From assembly GCA_030374765.1 (NCBI GenBank), contig JARGXX010000072.1, positions 1 through 23,628 on the forward strand: DNA of 23,628 nucleotides, written 5' to 3'. Origin of the DNA: Agarophyton chilense. Its lineage: Eukaryota > Rhodophyta > Florideophyceae > Gracilariales > Gracilariaceae. The first letter of the stretch is position 1. Each line of letters opens with the position of its first letter. A program made the translations under genes and the position numbers. Below are positions 8,281 through 17,740 of this stretch, one piece after another. The notes below the pieces were generated by a model. The model had not been told where the DNA came from, did not search any database, and was given only the letters and a program-made list of their open reading frames with translations.

Positions 8281-8519
8281 CGCTAGTTCTTGAAAGAGGC
8301 CAGAGAGGGTCAACTTGGTGAAGGCATATCTTCGGTCATTAACCATCCTCTGGAAGCCTCGTAAGGAGCAACGCGCCTTCTCCTTTTGACGTGGGAGGAG
8401 GTAGACTGCAGAAAACCGTTATTTACCCAGAAGAGCTCTGCGGGCCAGGGGTCCGACCTTTAGGGACGCGGGTATAGGAAGCCCTGCCAGTGCGCCCGCA
8501 GACTATTGTCTGTTCAATC
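8281..8519 (+). promoter_or_regulatory. Leader block shared between families A and B (B copy)
   Basis: Here are aagaggc (8294), gggtcaact (8307), tatctt (8327), gcctcgta (8356), cctttaggg (8457), gccagtgcgcccgc (8486-8499) and gttcaatc (8512), in the same order and almost the same spacing as in the family A leader. It ends about 120 nt before the gag ATG. An RNA signal such as packaging is plausible but unproven. Confidence 0.7.
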
Positions 8520-8529
8520 TTGAAGACTT

Positions 8530-8581
8530 ATTTGTTGTTTGTTGTTTTTTTCTTTGTTGTTGTTGTCTGTTGTTGTTGTTC
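8530..8581 (+). repeat. T-rich GTT simple repeat before gag
   Basis: An irregular run of ttg/gtt triplets with a T7 stretch lies 60-110 nt upstream of the gag ATG. It resembles a low-complexity or polypyrimidine-like tract. The Leu/Val-rich peptide it would encode is a composition artefact. Confidence 0.7.
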
Positions 8582-8637
8582 ACTTGTCTGTTGCTGTCAA
8601 GCCATCTCTCTCGGCCTCTTGTGACACTTTGCACAAC

Positions 8638-11600
8638 ATGGATTCGTTCAGTGGGGTGAAAATCGAAAAGCTGGTTGAGGATAACTTCCACGTATGGAAG
8701 CAGAAGATTGAGCTGCTGCTTGCACTCAAGGACCTCGACGGCCACCTCGACTCTGTTAGACCCACTGACGAAGATGAGCTGTCGACTTGGAAGAAGAAAG
8801 ATGCCAAGGCCAGAGCTATTATTGGTCTCACACTCAGTGATAAGCATTTAGATCATGTGCGGGACGCCGACAACGCTGCCGATATGTGGAAAGCCATTTG
8901 CGATGTGTTCCAACGCAAGACTCTGCTCAACAAAATCAAGGCTCGACGGTCCTTCTACTCTGCCAAGATGCGTGATGATGAGAAAATGCTACAGTTCATC
9001 AACCGTGTACGTCATCTGGCATCGGACCTGAAGTGTATGGACGTTGTTGTTGAGGAGGAGGACATCGCTATGGCCATCCTATGCGGACTTCCGGAAAGAT
9101 TCGAGCACCTCATCGTGGCAATTGATACCACGATTGGCGATCGTCAACTCACTCTAGAGTTTGTGAAGAGTCGTCTGCTGCAAGAAGAGCAGCGAATGAA
9201 CGATCGTGCCAAGGAGGATCCTGGTGGAAGTGAGGCAGCTTTGGTTGGCAGGCAGTCGCGATGGAAGAAAATCGAGTGTCATTATTGTCATAAGAAGGGT
9301 CATATCCAGAGGAACTGTTTCAAGAAGCAACGTGATCGGGCTAACATGAATCAGGTCGATGCTGCTCACCCAACTGTCAATACTGAGCTCAGCGATGAGC
9401 GAGGTACGGGTGGCAACGACTCTGACTTTGTATGTCTCATTGCTACTGGCTCTGATAAAGCCACGAACAGTGACTGGATTGTTGACTCTGGTGCTACTGC
9501 CCACATGACTTTTGACGAATCCATGTTCCAAACATATGATAGTAAGGTGTCTTCTGGCGTTAGCATCGGTAATGATTCCAAACTAGAGTCTGTTGGTCAC
9601 GGTAGTGTGGAGCTTGATCTGATTGTGGAAGGGTCCAAACGAAAGTGCCAGCTGAAGCAAGTGGTTCATGTACCGAATTTAAGGTACCATTTGCTTTCTG
9701 TATCGGCGATTTGTGATGTGGGGTGCAAAGTAGTGTTTGAAAAAGAGAAGGTATGTGTATACAAGGGGTCAAAAGTGGTTGCCTTGGGGCGCCGCGTCAA
9801 AGGCCTATACTACCTTTGCACTGCTGCACACCAGTGTTCAGATGTAAACAGCGCACTTGCGTCGGACTTGTCACTATGGCATGCTCGAATGGCTCATGTG
9901 AATGTGGATGGTATCAAGCATATGGCTCGAAACAAGGTTGTGTCAGGGCTCAATGTAGACGTTGCGCAGGATTCAGATGTGTGTGGCTCATGTGTAGTAG
10001 GAAAAGCAACCCGTGCTCCGACTCCCAAGCAAGGGGGGGAACGAGCAAAACACGTACTGGAACTTGTTCACTCCGATGTGTCAGGTCCAGTAAGTGTGAA
10101 ATCCTTGGGAGGCTCGCACTACTTCGTCACATTCATCGATGATCACAGTCGTTTCTGCTTCTTCTACATGCTCAAAACTAAGGATGAGGTGTTCCAGATG
10201 TTCCTAAGGTGGCTCACGTTTGTTCAAAACCAAACTGGCAGACAAGTGAAAACCATCACCGCACGTGACAGTGTGCTCAAAGCATTGCGCACTGACAACG
10301 GTGGTGAATATCTGTCACATCGTTTTACCAAAGAACTTGAACGTCACGGTATTGAGCATCAGCGAACTGTGCCTTACAATCCTCAGCAGAATGGACTTGC
10401 CGAACGGTTCAACCGCACACTCATGGACTTGGTCAGATCGATGTTATGTCACAAGAAATTGCCAAAGCACTTTTGGGCTGAGGCACTGAATGTTGCAGTG
10501 TATGTGCGCAACCGTGTGACTTGCAAAGCTCTTCCAAGTAGTGTGACACCATATGAACTGTGGCATGGTCAGAAGCCTGATGTGAGCAACCTGCGTGTGT
10601 TTGGGAGCCGATGCTGGTACAAGGTTGTGGATCATAAGCTGAAGAAGCTAGAGGAGCGTGGTGTGGAAGCTATCTTTATTGGGTACACCCCAGGGTCTCA
10701 CGGATACAAGTTGTGGGACTCTGAAAAGAAGAAGGTGATTGTGTCAAGAGATGTACGGTTTGATGAGTTTTCGGGCTCAGACAACCAGTTTAGCTATGAG
10801 GAAGAGGACTACGCAGACATTGACTTTAGTAATATGTCTAGTCCACATGATACCTCTACATCTGACACATCTAGTGGACCCAGCGATGATGACCCTTCTG
10901 CCCCTTTGCCTGACTCTGATGATGCTTCTGACAGCTCTGTTGATGATTCCGCAGCTGATACACCAGTTGAGCCTGTAGTGCATGAGACACAACCTGTTCG
11001 TAGGTCCACGCGTGAACGTAGGAAGCCGAGCTCATGGTGGCGTGCAACTGCTCTACTCACTGCCAGTGATGACACCCCGTCGTCATATGATGATGCTGTG
11101 TCACGTCCTGATTCCGAAGCATGGAAGAAGGCAATGAAGAGTGAGTACCAGTCACTAATTGAGCATGACACATGGGACTTAGTGCCAAGGCCAGCAGACA
11201 GCAACGTGATTTCGTCCAAGTGGGTGTATGTGCAGAAGTATGAAGCAGCACCATCTGGTGAACCAACTATCAGGTACAAGGCTCGTATGGTTGCTAGAGG
11301 ATTCCTGCAGATCGAGGGTGTTGACTTTTCTGAAACATATGCACCTGTTGTTAAGTTTACCTCGATCAGGATGATTCTGTCAGTGACTGCTGTACGAGAC
11401 TTTCATTTGCATCAGATGGATGTGAAAACAGCTTTTCTGAACGGTGACCTTGAGGAGACAGTGTACATGGAGCAGCCAACAGGTTTTGTGCAGCAAGGTA
11501 ACGAGGATCTGGTGTGTCGTTTGAAGAAAGCCATCTATGGGCTACGACAGGCACCCAGACAGTGGCATGCAAAGATATACTCGTTCCTTGTTGAGGAGAT

Positions 11601-12663
11601 GCAGTTGACGCCAAATGACGCAGATGAGTGTGTGTACAGCGGAAAAATACTGGGATTTGTTGTTCTAATTGCTCTATACGTTGATGACTTGCTTATTGCA
11701 AGTCCGAGCATGAAGACAATGGATCGTGTAAAGGCAGAGCTGTCGTCTCGGTTCCACATGAAAGACCTCTATCAAGCTCGCATGGTACTCGGATTCGAGA
11801 TCCACCGTGACAGAGTTATGCGAGAGTTGTATCTGACTCAGTCTGCGTACACACAAAAGGTCTTGGAACGTTTTGGCATGCACCAGTCCAAACCAGTTGA
11901 CACTCCAATGGAAGTTGGCATGGACCTGTCTGCGATTCAGGATGTACTTAGGGAGGTGCCGTACCGTCAGGCAATTGGCTGTCTCATGTATTTGTCTGTA
12001 GGAACTCGTCCAGATATCTCATATGCGGTGTCCAAACTTGCCAAGTATGTTGAGAAACCTGGAGAGATTCACTGGAAGGCAGTCAAACGTGTGCTTCGCT
12101 ATCTCAACGGTACTTGTACATTTGGTCTCACCTACGGCTTAAACACCGATTTGGCACTTCACGGCTACGTGGACTCTGACTGGGCAGGCGATGTTGCAAA
12201 CCGCAAGTCTACCAGTGGATACTTGTTCATGATGGCTGGAGGTCCTGTGTCATGGTGTTCACGTCAGCAAGAAGTGGTTGCACTGTGTAGTGCTGAAGCT
12301 GAGTATGTGAGTCTGTGCAGTGGTTCCAAAGAGGCCATCTGGCTTAGGCGTTTGTGGAATGGCATCGGCATAGTCATTGGAGTAGAAGTGGACGATTCGG
12401 TAAAGTTGCTTGTTGAACCAACGCCTGTATATGTTGACAACCAAGGGTGCATTGACCTTGCCCGAAATGGCGTTGTCAACAAGCGTACCAAGCATATCGA
12501 CATTCGTTTTCACTTTACTCGAGAAGCTCTACGTGACAAGTCGATTGTGTTGTTCTACTGCCCTACCGATTTCATGACTGCCGATATGCTCAACAAACCA
12601 CTTTGTCGTGTGAAGCACGAGAGGTTCCGTGAAGACAGTGGCGTCCGACACCTAGACCTTTGA
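8638..12663 (+). CDS. Family B Gag-Pol polyprotein, intact, 1341 aa
   Basis: A single open frame encodes a Ty1/copia polyprotein that makes particles, copies the RNA and integrates the cDNA. The chosen start is the ATG at 8638 (context acaacatgg), which gives MDSFSGVKIEKL, a usual copia Gag N-terminus; the frame is open 33 codons further up through low-complexity sequence. Domains in order: Gag about 1-205, CX2CX4HX4C zinc knuckle 214-227, protease with DSGA at D283, integrase with HHCC finger (H415, H420, C449, C452) and catalytic D480, D553, E589 (DX35E), acidic Ser/Asp linker about 705-780, RT with D928 (MDVKTAFLNG) and YVDD 1014-1017, RNase H with D1179, SAEAEY 1218-1223 and D1267. No stop or frameshift is present and all the catalytic motifs listed are intact. 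Length fits the family. The ORF ends 20 bp before the 3' LTR. Confidence 0.96.
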   Translation: MDSFSGVKIEKLVEDNFHVWKQKIELLLALKDLDGHLDSVRPTDEDELSTWKKKDAKARAIIGLTLSDKHLDHVRDADNAADMWKAICDVFQRKTLLNKIKARRSFYSAKMRDDEKMLQFINRVRHLASDLKCMDVVVEEEDIAMAILCGLPERFEHLIVAIDTTIGDRQLTLEFVKSRLLQEEQRMNDRAKEDPGGSEAALVGRQSRWKKIECHYCHKKGHIQRNCFKKQRDRANMNQVDAAHPTVNTELSDERGTGGNDSDFVCLIATGSDKATNSDWIVDSGATAHMTFDESMFQTYDSKVSSGVSIGNDSKLESVGHGSVELDLIVEGSKRKCQLKQVVHVPNLRYHLLSVSAICDVGCKVVFEKEKVCVYKGSKVVALGRRVKGLYYLCTAAHQCSDVNSALASDLSLWHARMAHVNVDGIKHMARNKVVSGLNVDVAQDSDVCGSCVVGKATRAPTPKQGGERAKHVLELVHSDVSGPVSVKSLGGSHYFVTFIDDHSRFCFFYMLKTKDEVFQMFLRWLTFVQNQTGRQVKTITARDSVLKALRTDNGGEYLSHRFTKELERHGIEHQRTVPYNPQQNGLAERFNRTLMDLVRSMLCHKKLPKHFWAEALNVAVYVRNRVTCKALPSSVTPYELWHGQKPDVSNLRVFGSRCWYKVVDHKLKKLEERGVEAIFIGYTPGSHGYKLWDSEKKKVIVSRDVRFDEFSGSDNQFSYEEEDYADIDFSNMSSPHDTSTSDTSSGPSDDDPSAPLPDSDDASDSSVDDSAADTPVEPVVHETQPVRRSTRERRKPSSWWRATALLTASDDTPSSYDDAVSRPDSEAWKKAMKSEYQSLIEHDTWDLVPRPADSNVISSKWVYVQKYEAAPSGEPTIRYKARMVARGFLQIEGVDFSETYAPVVKFTSIRMILSVTAVRDFHLHQMDVKTAFLNGDLEETVYMEQPTGFVQQGNEDLVCRLKKAIYGLRQAPRQWHAKIYSFLVEEMQLTPNDADECVYSGKILGFVVLIALYVDDLLIASPSMKTMDRVKAELSSRFHMKDLYQARMVLGFEIHRDRVMRELYLTQSAYTQKVLERFGMHQSKPVDTPMEVGMDLSAIQDVLREVPYRQAIGCLMYLSVGTRPDISYAVSKLAKYVEKPGEIHWKAVKRVLRYLNGTCTFGLTYGLNTDLALHGYVDSDWAGDVANRKSTSGYLFMMAGGPVSWCSRQQEVVALCSAEAEYVSLCSGSKEAIWLRRLWNGIGIVIGVEVDDSVKLLVEPTPVYVDNQGCIDLARNGVVNKRTKHIDIRFHFTREALRDKSIVLFYCPTDFMTADMLNKPLCRVKHERFREDSGVRHLDL

Positions 12664-12670
12664 AGTCAGT

Positions 12671-12683
12671 GACAGAGGGGGGG
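12671..12683 (+). other. Polypurine tract (B element)
   Basis: gacagaggggggg abuts the TGTTGG start of the 3' LTR. It is the expected RNase H-resistant primer for plus-strand DNA. Confidence 0.85.
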
Positions 12684-13379
12684 TGTTGGCTGTTGACCCT
12701 GTGCTGTCACTGAAAACCAAAAGTGCAGGGGAGCATGGGCTGTTTTGGAGGGTGCCTCTGGAAAAGCGCATATGCGTGTCAGTCGGATCTCAACGTGAAC
12801 TCGGGATGTGATTGGCTACTGCAAATGTGCACATGCAATGCGGTGTGTACAAGTGGTATGGCACTATTGGGTTTGTCTGGGTACACGTGTGTACGTGGTC
12901 TACTTGTACTACTGTGCACGCTGTTCAACCTGTCCAGCTGGTGTACTATGAACACATCTCACAAGGTGTAACGAATGTACTTGGAGAAGAGACGTGACAT
13001 GTGTATTACAGGAGACTTGGTGTACTGTGCTGGAACGTGAATGTGTATGGAGGCGGATTGCAAGTAGTGTGTGCTGGCATATTGAATTTGTGCACACATC
13101 AGTGTAATTATTGGCTGTGCACTGTGTGCACTGTATATTGCCTTGTTTTGCGCTGCAATGAACATTGACTAGGGTTAATGTCATGCTTGAATATGATTGG
13201 TAGTATTGAGTGTCCCTGCTTTGTAGTCTAGGGTTTACTTTGGGTTGGAGTCTAGACAGCTGACGTTTTGAAGTAGTATATAAGTGAAAGTTTGAGCGCC
13301 TCCAAGTAAATCCAAGCCAGAGCTGGCGAACTTCCTTTTCATTCCCTCAACCTTTCCTTCATCTTTTCCCTTTCCATCA
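12684..13379 (+). repeat. Family B 3' LTR
   Basis: 696 bp, same length as the 5' LTR, with differences seen only at about 13159 (a for g) and 13362 (t for g). It is followed by the acgga duplication and then by copy III pol. The shared U3 module is at 12708-12861. Confidence 0.97.
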
Positions 13380-13384
13380 ACGGA
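13380..13384. repeat. Target site duplication, right copy (acgga)
   Basis: It pairs with 6734-6738. Removing the B element and one copy restores collinearity with A copies II and IV in this region. Confidence 0.95.
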
Positions 13385-16300
13385 CAGCGTTCACCAGTTG
13401 CCCAGTCAATGGCGCACTGGTTGTCCGAACGAATGGGCACAGCACCTTGCACTTTCCATCCAATCTCCTTAAGCACACGCTTCAACCAAATAACCTCCTG
13501 ACACGCAAGCGTCAAAGCATAATACTCGGCCTCGCCGGTAGACAACGCCACCGAAGCCTGTTTTCTTGCGCCCCACATACATGTCGCTTTGCCAAGCTTC
13601 ACTAAGAAACCAGACATTGACTTGCGATCACGCGTGTCCGCAGCGTAGTCAGAGTCAACGTACGCCTCCAGTTTCACCATGCCAGAGTGATAGTGCACAC
13701 CATGTTCAGTTGTACCGCGAAGGTAACGAAGAACCCGCTTTGCTGCCTTGTGACAGTAGGCCGTGGGCGATTTCTGAAAACGAGCCAAGATTAGGACGGG
13801 TGCTAATATATCCAACCGAGTTCTCAGTGCCAAATACAAAAGCGATCCAATGATCTGCTGGTACAGCTGAGTATCCTGGATGGATTTGTCTTTCTCAGAT
13901 GTCCACCGGGTAAAAAAAGATTCTACCATAGGGGTGCATGCCGGCTTGGATCGCTGAAACCCGAAACGGCGCAACACGCTTTCCGTGTACAGTGATTGAC
14001 CAAGATACAGCGACACAGGTCGACCATCTGAATCTAAAGTCCATTTGAATTCAACGCCGAGGTACAAGTTCACTTCGTCCGCCACACGCAGCTCGTAAAA
14101 CGACTTAAGCTCCTCCAAAATCGCATCACGTTCCATGGCAGAAGTTGTGAATATTAGCAAGTCATCCACATAAACTAGCACGAACGCATCCTCATTGCTC
14201 TCGTTTTGGCGGCGAAACACGCAAGGTGCACTCGGTAACTCTTCAAAACGTATGCTTTTCAAATCCTCGCATAGTTTGTTGTGCCATGCCAAGTGCGCTT
14301 GCTTCAGTCCATAGATAGCCTTGAGCAATTTGAAGCATCGTGAAGTCACGCCAGGTATACCTCGAGGTGACATGATCCACACATCTTCCTCAAGTTCGCC
14401 ATTGAGAAACGCAGTCTTCCCATCCACCTGTACCACATACATGCGCAAGCATAACGTCAGATACAAGAATATGCGAACCAAAGAGAACGAAACAACTGGT
14501 GCATAGGTCTCCATGTAGTCCTGACCATATGTTTGGTGGTTTCCACCGGCTACAACACGAGCCTTAAAACGTTCAACTGACCCATCAGCATTGCGCTTTA
14601 CCTTCAGTATGACGTGAGTTGGTAGTGGTTGTGAAGCAGGAGAGTCATCAGGTTTCCAAGTTTGCTTCGACTCCAATGATGAAAACTCTTCATCGACGGC
14701 TGCTTGCCACATGGTACGCTCCTCCGCACTGGCGGACATTGCCTCTTTGAGTGAGGGCTCATCACTAGTAGTGACTTTGACTTGCGATGTACAGTGAGCA
14801 GACCCTGCCATGAACCACCTCAGAGGTTGACGGCGCGTGCGCCGCGGGTAGCGTGGTTCCGTATTAGCGTTGGCAGATGTATCAAGGTCATCAGCAGCAC
14901 TTTCGTCATCACTTTCGGAATCCTGTGAATCGTCTTCATTGCTGCCGGAGTCTGACTCCGACTGCCTGAGTGCTGGAATCAGGTGCGAGGATCCGTCATG
15001 AACCACCTCCTCCTCAACATTATCGACGGAGAAGGTATCCGATTCGTCATCAATGCTATCACATAATCCCATATCAGAGCTATAGTCAGCATCTGACGCA
15101 CTTTCATCATCCATGTAGTTGGCAAGAGATGATGCGCCAGGGAACTTGGATTCATCAAAAGTAACATGTCGTGACTCAATAATACGCGGAGTACCGTCAT
15201 TATCAACGACGAGTACCTTGTACACACCATGCTCAAGAGTCTCCAAGTACACTCCCTCAAGTGCACGAGACTCGAACTTGGGTCCACGCGGAGTCCTTAG
15301 CACGAATGCAGTGCATCCAAACACACGCACGTGCTTCAACAAAGGTTTATTTCCAGTTACCAGACAGTAGGGACTGTTGTTAACAGTAGAATGTTGCACT
15401 CGATTACGCACAAAGATAACATGTTTCAGCGCATATGGCCACAAACATTCTGGTAGATCGGGTTGGATCAGCAACGATCGAGCAGCTTCCACCATGGTAC
15501 GATTGATGCGCTCAGCTATAGCGTTGTGTTCGGGGGTGTATGGAGCAGAGAAAGAAGTGAGGCCATGTTCTGCTGCCAAGTTCTCTTGCAGGGCAATATA
15601 TTCTTCTGCACCGTCCGAGTGCAAACTTTTGATATGCACTCCTCCAAGCTGCTTAAACTTTGCCGCAATACCCACAAACACATCACTAAAAGCACTGCGA
15701 TGGATCACCAGACCTAGGAACACATACCGTGAGTGATCATCGAGGAATGTACATGCATATTAAAACTTGTCCGGAAAAGACTTTTCCAGAGGACCTACAA
15801 TATCCGAGTGCACAATGTCACCAACCGCGGATGCATGTTCAAAGTGACCTGGGAACGGAAGCTTATGAGCCTTGCCAAGTCGACATGCTCGGCATACCTC
15901 CTCCATGTCACACAAGTGCGAAACTCCATCTGCGTACTTGTGTACATGTTGCAGATCACGTTGGTTGATGTGAGCCAGTCGTCGGTGCCACAGTTGAGTC
16001 TCCGTAGACTTTGTCGAAAGCGCAAGTTCCACACCAGCATGCCCTAAAGGTTGAGGCAGTGTGTACATGCGAGATACCTTGTCACGATCACCAATGCCCA
16101 CCTCAAAACCATTTGACTCTAGCGTCAAACGTACACTGTGACGACCGAAGAGCGACTCAATACCTTTGTCGGCCAAACACCCGGTTGAAACCAAGTTGTA
16201 TCCCAGAGCAGGGGTCAGTAGGGCATCACTCAGACGTATGTTCGCATTGTCCAAAGGAATGATCACCTCTCCGCGTTGTTTAGATGTAACAGATGTGTTA

Positions 16301-17066
16301 TCGGCAAGCATCACTGTTCTTTCGTCGCAAGGTTCAAGTGAACCGGGCACGAACGCACAAACAGAATGGAAGCAATGTACTGTCGCACCGCTGTCTGCGT
16401 AGGTACTCAGGTCATTCGGCGGAACTATAGTGGTCCTTTCCACAGTTGCACCAGCAATTTCGATTTTGCCAGACTTTCCAGAAGACTTGCTCGAGGCGCT
16501 TCTACCACTACTGCCATCCATTCGCTTGGGTTGTGGCGACAGTTTATCGAGGATACTCTGCGGCAAGTGGTTGTCCGGGTTGTCCGGATTCATAAAGCAA
16601 CGATCTTGTGTGTGTCCATCGCGATCACAGAAGTCGCAATGATGTCCATTGCTCGATCCAGAACGATCAAATGATGACGATCTCAAGGCGGCAGCAAGTG
16701 CACGAGCAGTAGACTCAATGTCGGAGTGACCATCAGACTCCTCATCTTCGTTGTTTGCACTACTGCGGGTACGATTAGTCGATTCAGAATGTCGACCAGA
16801 TTTTTTCCTGCCCTTCTTCTTACGACGTGAACTACGTCCAGACGGCCTTGCAGACACCTGTTTCGCGTTGTATTCATCTATGAGGGTCGTGGCCACGTAG
16901 TCCCATGTAAGCTCAGCGATATCCTTGGTTCGAAGAGCTGCAGCAGTAGACTCCAGTGTGCAATTGGGATCAATAGAAGCAAGTAACATGGGAGCTTTGT
17001 GCGACTCCGGTACTGCCGCATCCTTCCCCATGCGCTCTAACTGAGCAAATAACGCCGTGTACTGAA
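13385..17066 (-). pseudogene. Family A gag-pol, copy III, proximal piece (partial gag to RNase H)
   Basis: On the minus strand this runs from mid-Gag (QYTALFAQ) through zinc knuckle, protease, integrase and RT into RNase H, where B interrupts it. From the frame of the Gag start outside the window, it is open until a C-to-T nonsense change (Gln to stop, 15760-15762) in integrase, within the segment before TFLDDHSRY. After that the frame is open again from 15759 down to the B insertion, including the integrase HSDGAEEY and AERINRT motifs and RT YVDD (14161-14172). In RT the residue after the catalytic Asp is Gly rather than Val (base 14420), which may harm activity. The 5' side is cut at 17066 by copy IV. 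Confidence 0.92.
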
Positions 17067-17740
17067 TCACAACGTGAGCGCAGGTTAGGTAAAGGAAAAG
17101 GAAGATGAGGGGGAAAAGACGAGAAGAAGAGAAAAATAAAAGAAGAGAAACAAAGGAAGGTAGTCAGCCTTGACAATTTACTTCGATCGTTGGCGACCGT
17201 CATTGAAAACTATATCTACCTCGCACGCAGTTCCGCCGCCGGTGCTGACCGTCGGCGGGTCACCCACGTCTCACACCTTGCCACTGTGCGACGAGGAGTT
17301 GCGCGCCAAAACAATTTCAAACATGAAGCATATCAAATAAAAACTCAAAAAAATCATCCAAAGTGGTGCGCCAGTGCCAACCACCCCGCGCAGCCCAGAT
17401 TCGGCTGTTACGGCCAAAACCCGTATCCAGCCCACATTCGCACATTCTCTCCAACTGCATAGCCCGTGCTCATTCAGCGCTCTCGTCCAATCAAATCGCT
17501 CCACTTGGGCCGAAGCCCCAACACGCCCCATTAGAACCAGACCACTTGTCCATACCACGTTGCATGAGGGCATTTGCAGTAGCCAATCAGATGGCCGTTT
17601 CACGTTGAGATTGAGATGAGGCGCATATGCGTTTTTCCGCGGAGGGTGCCCAAAAGTGCCCATGCTTAAATCCACTTTTTGTTTTCCACTATTTCCAACA
17701 CTCCAAAGGGCTTGGGGGCACAGTCGACCAAACCTCAACA
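17067..17740 (-). repeat. Family A LTR 4 (3' LTR of copy IV)
   Basis: This 674-bp LTR has private changes including gaagatgag (17105) and ccaaaaccc (about 17413). Its internal side carries gaggaggag (17741-17749, minus strand), which is the polypurine tract. Confidence 0.95.

Larger units (their letters stand above)
7435..8637 (+). other. Family B untranslated leader
   Basis: About 1.2 kb lies between primer site and gag. It has several short ORFs with ATGs (7579-7773, 7791-8018, 8101-8286) but none with a recognisable domain. The block 8281-8519 is homologous to the family A leader. The last 100 bases are T/G-rich with GTT repeats. The length and the many upstream ATGs make simple scanning to the gag ATG unlikely, so reinitiation, internal entry or splicing would be needed; none is demonstrated. 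Confidence 0.75.
6739..13379 (+). mobile_element. Complete family B Ty1/copia retrotransposon
   Basis: This 6641-bp element has two 696-bp LTRs, a half-tRNA primer site, a 1.2-kb leader, an intact 1341-codon gag-pol, a polypurine tract and a perfect 5-bp target duplication. The LTRs differ at about two positions (near 7214 and 7417), so the insertion is recent. It sits in the opposite orientation inside the RNase H region of A copy III. All parts needed for retrotransposition appear present. Confidence 0.97.
5873..17066 (-). mobile_element. Family A retrotransposon, copy III (interrupted by B and by copy IV)
   Basis: Its parts are a 3' LTR (5873-6545), internal 6546-6738, then after the B insertion internal 13385-17066. 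It stops within gag at 17066, where the 3' LTR of copy IV begins. About 3.9 kb of its roughly 5.2-kb interior is present; the rest of gag, the leader and the 5' LTR would lie beyond copy IV. It is itself inserted in copy II. Confidence 0.9.

Noticed and set aside
8539..8637. N-terminal extension of B Gag-Pol resembling a signal peptide
   Set aside because: The Leu/Val-rich stretch comes from the GTT/T-rich simple repeat; the ATG at 8638 has a better context and gives a normal copia Gag N-terminus.
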